From Bacteriovoracaceae bacterium (GTDB lineage Bacteria; Bdellovibrionota; Bacteriovoracia; Bacteriovoracales; Bacteriovoracaceae): a DNA stretch of 64,000 nucleotides. The DNA is taken from contig JAIPEG010000001.1 in NCBI GenBank assembly GCA_021737405.1, positions 248,001 to 312,000 on the forward strand. The letters are read 5' to 3'. This document shows positions 46,094-53,301 of this stretch, piece by piece. The position numbers and the translations under genes were made by a program. A model generated the notes under the pieces. It was not told the origin of the DNA and ran no database searches. It worked only from the letters and a program-made list of their open reading frames with translations. Position 1 is the stretch's first letter; every line of letters starts with the position of its first letter.

Positions 46094-46179
46094 CTTTAAG
46101 TCCTAATTTAGGGGTAAGTGCCTAATATTTTATCATTAAAGCTAATTTTTCAGAAATTTTGAATATGCCTAAACGTTCA

Positions 46180-47289
46180 TCACTTTTTTAGAGAGTTTTT
46201 GGCCATAAAGCCCACTGTTTTTAGCGCAAGAGTGGGGTATCTTACGGCGTTAAAGACATGGCTAGTATTAATGGCACAATCCCAGATACAGTTACACTCA
46301 TTATTTTCTATTGATTTTCGAGCACTCTGAGCTTTTTCCCCATCAATCACTTTTTGAATACTGTAGTCATTATCTCTGACGTTACCTAGCTTATTGTCAA
46401 GCAGATGCTCACAGGCAAACACATCACCCTGATCATCTAAAAGGGCAAACTTCTTAGCTCCAAAACACTTAAATGCACGACCTAAGCTAGGATTGCGAAC
46501 AGCCTTTTCAATAATTTTCTTTGTCTCTTCCTCCATCACCTTTTGCAAGGGTGAAAAGGGCTGATTATTAAATGGCTTATAACCCTCTATTCGTTTTTTA
46601 ATTTGATAATACCTTTCAACATCGACCTCTTTAAGGGTGGGGTCATATGTTTCTCCACGAACAATTCCAAGAGAGATGGAGTCGAATAATTTTAACTCCA
46701 TCATTTCTTCTATAAACCCAGGCATTTCATCTTGGGTCACCCTGTTGTACACAGAGTTAAGTGACATAGATAAATTGCCATACTTCTCTCTTAATCCGGC
46801 AATTAGACGAGCAGTCCGCATAGCATTTTGATGACCATCTTTTAGCTTTCTTACTTTATTATGAATTTTTTCAGGTCCATCAATAGATATCGCCATTCTA
46901 AAAAAGGAATTCGGGTATTTTTCAAGGGAGCTAACAAGAACTTCCTCAATCCTCTCAGTATAATAGGCATTTGTAGGTATAGAGAAATACTTCGTCTTAC
47001 AATTTATCGCAAATAAATCGATAATTTTATCAAGATCTTCCCTAATAAAGGGCTCACCGCCATAAAGATCAACCAAGAGCATATCGGGTAATTGAAGTGT
47101 TATTTTTTCTATTTCCTCTAAGCTCAGCTCTTTTCTTTTTATTGCCTCACCCACTTTATAAAGCTTTCCCGCATCAGCCACATTTTCCCAGTTCCAGCAA
47201 AAATCACAAAAGGCATTACACCGAGAGGTGACCGTGAAGTACAAGTAATTTAAATCTGGTGACAAGGCCCGCTTTAGTTCAGTTATCAT
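46180..47289 (-). CDS. Radical SAM/SPASM protein, cluster member 5
   Basis: A 369-residue radical SAM enzyme. YFTVTSRCNAFCDFCWNWENV gives Cys24, Cys28, Cys31; VDLYGGEPFIRED has the GGE motif. The C-terminal KCFGAKKFALLDDQGDVFAC, with EHLLDNKLGNVRD and ECNCIWDCAIN, is a SPASM-type domain. The N-terminus is short, so the barrel begins almost at the first residue. It overlaps the upstream SGNH gene by 11 bases. About 86 non-coding bases separate it from paralogue C, the longest gap inside the operon, and no ORF is visible there. Confidence 0.86.
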   Translation of the reverse strand: MITELKRALSPDLNYLYFTVTSRCNAFCDFCWNWENVADAGKLYKVGEAIKRKELSLEEIEKITLQLPDMLLVDLYGGEPFIREDLDKIIDLFAINCKTKYFSIPTNAYYTERIEEVLVSSLEKYPNSFFRMAISIDGPEKIHNKVRKLKDGHQNAMRTARLIAGLREKYGNLSMSLNSVYNRVTQDEMPGFIEEMMELKLFDSISLGIVRGETYDPTLKEVDVERYYQIKKRIEGYKPFNNQPFSPLQKVMEEETKKIIEKAVRNPSLGRAFKCFGAKKFALLDDQGDVFACEHLLDNKLGNVRDNDYSIQKVIDGEKAQSARKSIENNECNCIWDCAINTSHVFNAVRYPTLALKTVGFMAKNSLKK

Positions 47290-48358
47290 ATCTTTTTAAT
47301 TCTAACCTTTTTTTGATTTCTATATTTAATTCTTTAGCTATTTTCTTATTTCCGACTTCTGATAGATGGACAAAATCCACGAATCCAATCTCTCCACCAT
47401 CTCTAAGGAGAGAATCCAAATCAAAGCTGTATTCAGGGAGATTTTGTCTCACTTTCGTATAAAAGGGCCGTATATTACTTAAAAAACTAAGCTCTCTATT
47501 ATCTGTAAAGTTCTTTTCCCTTTGTTTTTCTTCCCAAGCAATTGGTTGAAGTACATGTAGAAATCTTACCCCCTTCAGATCACAAATTGCTTTCATCGTT
47601 TTTATATTGAATAAATATCTATCTTCGTAATCTGTAAAAACTGGGCCATAAGATATCTCGATCTTCATAGAAGTGAACATTTTAGATATTCGAGATCTTA
47701 AGTTTGGTAAAAAGGTACTACTTACAAACCTAGAAGGTGATCCAGAAAGCTTTTTATAAAGTAATTCCTGATATGGATGTACCCAAGGGTGATTCTTAGT
47801 GATATCCTCATTTGCCAAAGTATCATTTATCCCATTGAAAGCTATGACCATAGCTATATCTCTAAAAGAGCTTATATCCCTTTGTAGTTTAATCATTTCT
47901 TGATTCGAGCTATAGCCACTAACGGCACCATTTATAATTGTATGAGGAATATCTTTCTCTTTAAGATCTTCGTGGAGAAAGTAGGGCCAATTTCCATGAA
48001 ATATATTTGAATCTGTTGCCGAGCCACCATAAATTAAAATTTTCACGGCCCTAACACCTACATCTCTGGCTGGATGATGAAAATAAATATAACCATCTTT
48101 ACTTTCCCAGTTTTTTTCAAGCGTGGGATGATGCTTCCGTTCAAAACTCGTCATCTTGGCCTTTCGATTGAAAGTATAGCCAAGAAGAGGGTCAAGCTTT
48201 CCATATAGATCAGAAGGTAGCTCGTTTTCCAATCCTTTAAAATAAAAAAGTGGGTAAGTCTCCTGATTAAGAGAAAAAGAGGCAACCTCACAAAGACAAA
48301 TCACAATGACTGGAGCGAGAAATACAAACAACAATTTAAAACAACCTTTAATTTTCAA
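47279..48358 (-). CDS. SGNH/GDSL-like hydrolase with membrane-anchor N-terminus
   Basis: A 359-residue protein with one N-terminal hydrophobic segment (LFVFLAPVIVICLCEVA), so it is probably tethered to the inner membrane facing the periplasm. Hydrolase landmarks: ILIYGGSATDSNIF with likely nucleophile Ser113 (block I), NGAVSGYSS (block II), AFNGINDT (block III) and VDFVHLSEVG (block V, Asp and His). Glycan O-acetyl esterases and acyltransferase partners belong to this superfamily. In this cluster, removal or transfer of an acyl group on a glycan is a reasonable guess. It overlaps the following radical SAM gene by 11 bases. Confidence 0.8.
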   Translation of the reverse strand: MKIKGCFKLLFVFLAPVIVICLCEVASFSLNQETYPLFYFKGLENELPSDLYGKLDPLLGYTFNRKAKMTSFERKHHPTLEKNWESKDGYIYFHHPARDVGVRAVKILIYGGSATDSNIFHGNWPYFLHEDLKEKDIPHTIINGAVSGYSSNQEMIKLQRDISSFRDIAMVIAFNGINDTLANEDITKNHPWVHPYQELLYKKLSGSPSRFVSSTFLPNLRSRISKMFTSMKIEISYGPVFTDYEDRYLFNIKTMKAICDLKGVRFLHVLQPIAWEEKQREKNFTDNRELSFLSNIRPFYTKVRQNLPEYSFDLDSLLRDGGEIGFVDFVHLSEVGNKKIAKELNIEIKKRLELKRYDN

Positions 48359-48359
48359 A

Positions 48360-49325
48360 CTAAGCCTTTATATATCTATTGCCATGAGGGATGCTCTTAA
48401 GCCTTTCTTCATTATTAACAAAGTAATGAGTATAAGTTTTTGCTATTACAAAGCCTTCCTCTTTTTTAATCTCAGGACTTTCATTGCTCCACAGATTGCA
48501 ATTAGCACAAATCCCAACTTCAGAAAAACGCCCTTCTTCATGTAACTTGCGTATTTCACCGACTTTTCCGTTATTCCAAAGATTCAAAACTCCATCATCA
48601 AAGGCATTACCAATTTCCACTTCGGAATGGGTATCAACACAACACAGAGAAACGGATCCATCATAATTCACCATTATTGAATCATATAATGACCAACAGG
48701 GCGTCCGAATCGGGGAGACTTCCCCTTCTACCTGGCGCTGAGGGGAGAATTCCTTATTAACCCTAATAACATCTACTAAACTCTTCCACTTTTGAACGAA
48801 TAACTCTTCCTCGCTCCGATTATTGTCCTCTACAACAAATGAAACGCCAATGCGGGGTAGGAGTTTATCGCCCCTCTCTTTTAAGAGATTTAGAACGTTT
48901 TTCTCCACGAGATGAAGAACGTCCTTTCCCCTTACCTTCTCAAAAGTTTCGGGCTCGATTGCATCTATGCTTACAAAAATTGAATCAATCTCTAGTTCTA
49001 CAAGCTGTTTCGCCATCTTCTCATTTAATAAAATACCGTTGGTGTCCATCGTCACCGTCAGGTTAAAATCTTTTAAAATTTTCAGGTACTTTAAGATATT
49101 TGGTGTTAATAACGGCTCATCCCATGTTTGGGGAGTTACGCGTGGAGAATAAGGAGCGAGCTCTTCACAAAGAGCAATAAACTTTTCAAAGTTCATAACC
49201 CCTGTTTTTCGATCACTCAACGTTGGTGCGTTTTCCCCATGGGTATAACATTTAGGACAACTCAGATTGCAATCACCCTCCTGTAGCCCCAGCAAAACTT
49301 TTTTAGGAAAAAAATTTTCTTTCAT
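48360..49325 (-). CDS. Radical SAM/SPASM protein, cluster member 6
   Basis: A 321-residue radical SAM enzyme. LQEGDCNLSCPKCYTHG gives Cys19, Cys23, Cys26. The GGE motif is replaced by TPQTWDEPLLTPN (DEP). VTMDTNGILLNEKM and the FVSIDAIEPETFEKVRG block are standard barrel parts. RTPCWSLYDSIMVNYDGSVS, with CCVDTHSEVEIGN and GICANCNLW, makes the SPASM-type auxiliary-cluster region. It overlaps the upstream aminotransferase gene by four bases, and its stop is one base from the SGNH gene. Confidence 0.86.
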   Translation of the reverse strand: MKENFFPKKVLLGLQEGDCNLSCPKCYTHGENAPTLSDRKTGVMNFEKFIALCEELAPYSPRVTPQTWDEPLLTPNILKYLKILKDFNLTVTMDTNGILLNEKMAKQLVELEIDSIFVSIDAIEPETFEKVRGKDVLHLVEKNVLNLLKERGDKLLPRIGVSFVVEDNNRSEEELFVQKWKSLVDVIRVNKEFSPQRQVEGEVSPIRTPCWSLYDSIMVNYDGSVSLCCVDTHSEVEIGNAFDDGVLNLWNNGKVGEIRKLHEEGRFSEVGICANCNLWSNESPEIKKEEGFVIAKTYTHYFVNNEERLKSIPHGNRYIKA

Positions 49326-50611
49326 GACTTCCCTGAAAAGTAATCATTCACAAACTTTGCCATCTCATCGATATCTTTAGGCATGAGATACCAATGTGTT
49401 GGCATATAAATAATATTATCTCTCATATTTTGCGTACTTCCAACTTTGGCGCCATTAAGCTGAGGGAGATTCGTTTGACTGCAATCAATGCCCCACTTTC
49501 TTGCCCTTTCCTTAAAATCATTTGGATTCTCTATCCAAATGGGAGTTTTCCAAAAGGTAGCTCCATCAAAATCAATGCCACGAGGAATACTCTCTCTAGC
49601 CTTTATATTTAAAGCATTATAGAATCTTTTGGCATTTCTTATACGTCTCTCCTCTATTTCTATTAAATGAGGCATTCTCTTTAAGCCGATCTTGGCCTGT
49701 AAATCTGTAAAGCGATAAAGAAGAAAAGAGGGAAACCCCACGTTTTCTTTTACCTGATTTGATTGAAAAAATCCTTTTAAAAATCTAAACCCTAGAAACT
49801 TTATCCCTTGTCCAGAAGTGATGGCCTCAACGTTATCCCCTCTTTTAACAACAAGAAGCTTCACCAAAAATCTCGTAAAAAAATAAAAAACATATGGATT
49901 CAGTAACGTTAAAGAAACCCAGTCTTCAAAAGCTGATATCATTAAAAACTTTCGTTCGATTTTCTTTAATTCATTGGTAGATTTTTCTAATATGTGTCTC
50001 TGAAGATCTTTATTTTCCGTAATATAATAAGCACCTCGATGAGTATGAATGACTTTTAGATCACACATTGAACTGAAGGCAAAGTCACTATACTCAAAAA
50101 GCCTTTTTCCTTTCCACTTTGTTAAATAACATTGAGTCAGATCGAGAATCAAAGATAAGTTATGAGACTTACAAAAGTTAAAAACCTTTTCCATGTCAAC
50201 GGGAATACCCGCAAGAGGAGTCAGAAAGAAAACTAAAGCGTTTTTTGGCGGAGTGAAATCATCTAAATCAGGCTCAAAGGAATTTTCCTTAAAATCTATG
50301 AATGTTAGATTTGCCCCAGTATTTGAAATGATCGTTTTCATATCAGGCAAATTAATAGGGGTCATCAGAACTGTAGACCCTGTTCCTACATTGAGATAAT
50401 CCAATGTTAACTTTAAGCAATACCTTGCATTTGGAAGACAATGAACTGGCCTACCAAGCGTTTCGCCTAAGACCTCTTCAAACTTAGCCACTGATTTGGA
50501 TGAACCTAAATCAATGCTCAATAAAGTCTTAAGTATTGTTAGAAAAGGCGTCCACCAAGACATGTAGTAAACGGCTCGTGGGATTTGGCGAATTCTGATA
50601 AATACTCCCAT
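49322..50611 (-). CDS. DegT/DnrJ/EryC1/StrS-like PLP enzyme, divergent
   Basis: A 429-residue protein of the aminotransferase fold. CLPNARYCLKLTLDYLNVG fits the phosphate-binding region, LSLILDLTQCYLTKW holds the PLP-ring Asp and Gln, and FAFSSMCDLKVIHTHRGAYY places Lys186 at the Schiff-base position. The sequence around the lysine is further from consensus than in the 37573 gene, so a non-standard reaction is possible. The first ~35 residues (YYMSWWTPFLTILKTLLS) are hydrophobic and not part of the usual fold, perhaps a membrane contact. First gene of the eight-gene operon running down to 40450. Confidence 0.8.
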   Translation of the reverse strand: MGVFIRIRQIPRAVYYMSWWTPFLTILKTLLSIDLGSSKSVAKFEEVLGETLGRPVHCLPNARYCLKLTLDYLNVGTGSTVLMTPINLPDMKTIISNTGANLTFIDFKENSFEPDLDDFTPPKNALVFFLTPLAGIPVDMEKVFNFCKSHNLSLILDLTQCYLTKWKGKRLFEYSDFAFSSMCDLKVIHTHRGAYYITENKDLQRHILEKSTNELKKIERKFLMISAFEDWVSLTLLNPYVFYFFTRFLVKLLVVKRGDNVEAITSGQGIKFLGFRFLKGFFQSNQVKENVGFPSFLLYRFTDLQAKIGLKRMPHLIEIEERRIRNAKRFYNALNIKARESIPRGIDFDGATFWKTPIWIENPNDFKERARKWGIDCSQTNLPQLNGAKVGSTQNMRDNIIYMPTHWYLMPKDIDEMAKFVNDYFSGKS

Positions 50612-50630
50612 TCAATAAGGCCAAACTCAG

Positions 50631-50659
50631 TTTACAAGGGCTTTACTAAGAAATACAAT
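50631..50659 (+). promoter_or_regulatory. Sigma-70-like promoter of the E1 alpha/beta pair
   Basis: TTTACA (50631-50636) and TACAAT (50654-50659) are 17 bases apart; transcription would start about 23 bases before the ATG at 50689. The region between this operon and the divergent aminotransferase gene is only 77 bases, so the two promoters must lie almost back to back. Confidence 0.5.
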
Positions 50660-50688
50660 TTAGCCCTCATTATAACATCGGTCCATAT

Positions 50689-51627
50689 ATGGAGAAAATC
50701 AAAACATACTACATAGAGACGATGAGGAAACTTATCGCTATTAGAGAGACCGAGCTTTTTATTTCAAAGAAATATGAAGAAGGGTTCTTTAGATGTCCTG
50801 TTCATCTCGCAATCGGTCACGAAGCTGTCCCTTCCGCCATTTTTAGTTTGTACGAAGAAAATCGCTTCGCCTTTAGCTACCACAGAAGTCATCATCATTT
50901 CTTAGCATGTGGCGCAAGCCCAGAAGAACTTTTGTACGAACTGGCAGGTCTTAGCAAGGGATGTTGTCATGGCCATGGTGGCAGTCATCATCTTCGAAAT
51001 GAGAAAGTTGGCTTTCTAGGATCTACTCCCATTATTTCAGGAACTATACCTGTTGCCGTTGGTTACTCTCACGGCCTTAAACTTAAAAATATCAGAGGAC
51101 GTGTTTTTGTCTTTTCAGGAGATACTATTGCGGAGGAAGGCCTTTTTCATGAAAGTCTAAACGCCGCGAGTTTATATCAACTTCCTATAACCTTTGTTAT
51201 TGAAGATAATGGATTAAGTTGCTTTACTCCATCAAGAGACCGCCAAGGTCATAGTGGTTATGAATTCATTGCCCGCTCATTTAACATTCCTTACTTTTCA
51301 GTTGATGGCTCCTCTATTGAGAACTGTCTCTCTAACCTGATTGAACATAAGGACTTAACTGACAAAAACCTTGGACCGACAATGATCCATGCTACGGTAT
51401 TTAGACCTTATGAGCATTGTGGATATCAAATCGAAGACACTGTGGACTGGAGAAATATCTCTGAGAACTGGCCTAAGCTTGACCCACTTCATAATGCCGA
51501 TGCTGAGTTTTCCAATACCAAATATTGTGACGATAAGACTCGGCTAGAGTTTTCAAAAATGGCTCAAGAAACCATCAATAGATGCAATGAGGCTTTAAAA
51601 GTGATTAAAAAGGAATTAAGAAGTTGA
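50689..51627 (+). CDS. Thiamine-diphosphate-dependent dehydrogenase-type E1 alpha subunit
   Basis: A 312-residue E1-alpha-like protein of the pyruvate/2-oxoacid/acetoin dehydrogenase family. RCPVHLAIGHEAVPSAIF, SYHRSHHHFLACGASPEEL and GCCHGHGGSHH are family landmarks, and SGDTIAEEGLFHESLNAAS followed by FVIEDNGLS forms the ThDP-Mg motif: Asp145 and Asn174 retained, the usual GDG reading GDT. It is paired with the E1 beta gene through a four-base overlap, but no E2 (lipoyl transferase) or E3 gene is present. That favours a stand-alone carboligase or decarboxylase acting on a sugar or acyl precursor over a central-metabolism complex. Confidence 0.87.
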   Translation: MEKIKTYYIETMRKLIAIRETELFISKKYEEGFFRCPVHLAIGHEAVPSAIFSLYEENRFAFSYHRSHHHFLACGASPEELLYELAGLSKGCCHGHGGSHHLRNEKVGFLGSTPIISGTIPVAVGYSHGLKLKNIRGRVFVFSGDTIAEEGLFHESLNAASLYQLPITFVIEDNGLSCFTPSRDRQGHSGYEFIARSFNIPYFSVDGSSIENCLSNLIEHKDLTDKNLGPTMIHATVFRPYEHCGYQIEDTVDWRNISENWPKLDPLHNADAEFSNTKYCDDKTRLEFSKMAQETINRCNEALKVIKKELRS

Positions 51628-52655
51628 GCCCTTTATCCTATAATAATTCTATTAACACCGCCTTTAAATCCATCATGAAGGAAGACAGTACTGTTATTGT
51701 CTGGGGGCCAGGTGCAAATGATCCCAAACGAGTTTTTGGAACCACAGCAGATCTTCTAGAGCTTTATGGCCCAGGTAGAGTCTACGATGGAGCTATTTCT
51801 GAAGCTTGCTACACTGGCCATTGCCTAGGTCTAGCGCTTAATGGGTTTAAGCCTATTGTTCACTTTCAAAGAATTGACTTTGCTTTTCTGGCCTGGGATC
51901 AAATCATTAATAACATTTGTAAATGGTCTTCCATGTTTGGAGAGGATATAAATTATTCGATCACTCTTAGAGCAGTAGTCGGGAGAGGCTGGGGACAAGG
52001 TCAGCAGCATTCACAAAACCCCATTTCTATGCTTACAAGTTTTCCTGGCATGAAAATTTATACTCCAACTACTCCTCAGCAAGCTTATTCCTGCTATAAG
52101 TCGACTTATAACGAAAAACAACCCTCCTTTGTTTTAGAGCATCGTTGGCTTCAAGATTATGTAGGCCACCTTGATACGACTAGGCCACATTCTGACCAAA
52201 CTGTTTATAAAAATGGCAAGGATATTACATTGGTTAGTTATTCCTACGGAATTATTGAATGTCTTCGTGCCTCTAAGGCCTTATCTAAGATTGGAGTTAG
52301 TTGCTCCGTAATAGGTGTTAATACATTTGATGAATTTACGAGAGAAAAACTTCAACGTACTTTTGGCTCTCCAGAGAATTCAATCGTGTTTGACCTTCAC
52401 TGGAAGTCTTCTTCTCCTCTCATTAATTTATTGCAAATAAGGGAAACTAAGAAACACAGACTCATCGCCCTTCCCAATTCCTACACGCCCACGGCAAGCA
52501 CTCTCGTAAAAGACTATTACCCTACCTGGGAAGATATATATATGAATGCGTGTGATATTCTTGGAGTTGTTCCTGAGAAGAGTTTTAGAAAATATTTTGC
52601 TAAAAATATTGATCAACCCTTATATGATGATCTACTTATTCAAGAACAATTTTGA
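51624..52655 (+). CDS. Thiamine-diphosphate-dependent dehydrogenase-type E1 beta subunit
   Basis: A 343-residue transketolase-like pyrimidine-binding subunit. YDGAISEACYTGHCLGLAL places the activating Glu60 that contacts the thiamine ring; PIVHFQRIDFAFLAWDQIIN and GGxGxQHSQ-like GRGWGQGQQHSQNP are standard. The C-terminal transketolase domain (DITLVSYSYGIIECLRAS) is complete. TTG start overlapping the alpha gene by four bases (TTGA). Together they should form an alpha2-beta2 ThDP enzyme. E1-like pairs occur in some polysaccharide and 'sporadic carbohydrate' loci; the substrate here is unknown. Its stop is three bases before that of the convergent unknown gene. Confidence 0.87.
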   Translation: MSPLSYNNSINTAFKSIMKEDSTVIVWGPGANDPKRVFGTTADLLELYGPGRVYDGAISEACYTGHCLGLALNGFKPIVHFQRIDFAFLAWDQIINNICKWSSMFGEDINYSITLRAVVGRGWGQGQQHSQNPISMLTSFPGMKIYTPTTPQQAYSCYKSTYNEKQPSFVLEHRWLQDYVGHLDTTRPHSDQTVYKNGKDITLVSYSYGIIECLRASKALSKIGVSCSVIGVNTFDEFTREKLQRTFGSPENSIVFDLHWKSSSPLINLLQIRETKKHRLIALPNSYTPTASTLVKDYYPTWEDIYMNACDILGVVPEKSFRKYFAKNIDQPLYDDLLIQEQF

Positions 52656-52658
52656 AAT

Positions 52659-53231
52659 TTAGCGAATTCGATCTGGGCAGGCAAAAATATCAAAATATTT
52701 TGAAGCTATCGTTAATTGAGTAACCTTACCCTCTTTATCAATATTCTCAATAAAGCCTTTAATTCTTTTTAACTGACCACCTTCTTTAGCCGTTAAATAA
52801 ATGTACTGTCCCTTAAGCATATAATTACCAAGTGTTATTTCATTGTCTAGTGGTGTGCCATTTTTTAAGTCGTACTTATCAAAGTCCCAATTCGCAAAAG
52901 TTAAATTTTCTTCAAATTGCATTATATCGGTCAATTCACCATCAAAATGACAAAATGGCTTATCACTCATGGTCACTTTCTTTTCAATTTTTTTCCCCTC
53001 AATGACTAATGCTATAGGATCATCACTCGAGATGGTACTGCTTTTCATCAATCCGGATACATCGCCAAGATTGGCCTTAAGTGCTTCAATATTTTGGGTA
53101 TTCGTTATAACTTCACCAGTTAAGCGATCGATACTTTTATAAACAAAGGAAAAACCTGCAACGACTATTACGGTGAATAGAAAAATAACAAATAGTATAA
53201 ATTTAGGAGTGCCTTCTTTTTTACTTTTCAT
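52659..53231 (-). CDS. Membrane-anchored protein of unknown function
   Basis: A 190-residue protein. Residues 10-30 (KFILFVIFLFTVIVVAGFSF) form a single transmembrane anchor, followed by a short coiled-coil-like helix (TGEVITNTQNIEALKANLGD) and a beta-rich domain with two distant Cys (PFCHFDGEL, FACPDRI). The likely site is the periplasm. No family is recognised. It is alone on the minus strand between the E1 beta gene and polA and is probably housekeeping-lineage rather than cluster material, by its position and lack of coupling. Confidence 0.55.
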   Translation of the reverse strand: MKSKKEGTPKFILFVIFLFTVIVVAGFSFVYKSIDRLTGEVITNTQNIEALKANLGDVSGLMKSSTISSDDPIALVIEGKKIEKKVTMSDKPFCHFDGELTDIMQFEENLTFANWDFDKYDLKNGTPLDNEITLGNYMLKGQYIYLTAKEGGQLKRIKGFIENIDKEGKVTQLTIASKYFDIFACPDRIR

Positions 53232-53301
53232 CTTTTCCCTTACCTTCTCCCTTCATTATAGATGACGTTTTGGATTTCTTCATTAAGATTTAATCCCAAA
53301 A

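Noticed and set aside
29923-50688. Possible peptide (RiPP) precursor genes for the SPASM-type radical SAM enzymes
   Set aside because: Gaps between genes are mostly 0-40 bases, with the longest at about 120 bases; none holds a short ORF with a ribosome site and a leader-core look. The neighbours are sugar-type enzymes, so a small-molecule or glycan substrate is more likely.
28993-52655. The cluster as a mobile island or prophage
   Set aside because: No integrase, transposase, tRNA edge or direct repeats were found at either side, so recent mobility is not supported, although horizontal acquisition remains possible.
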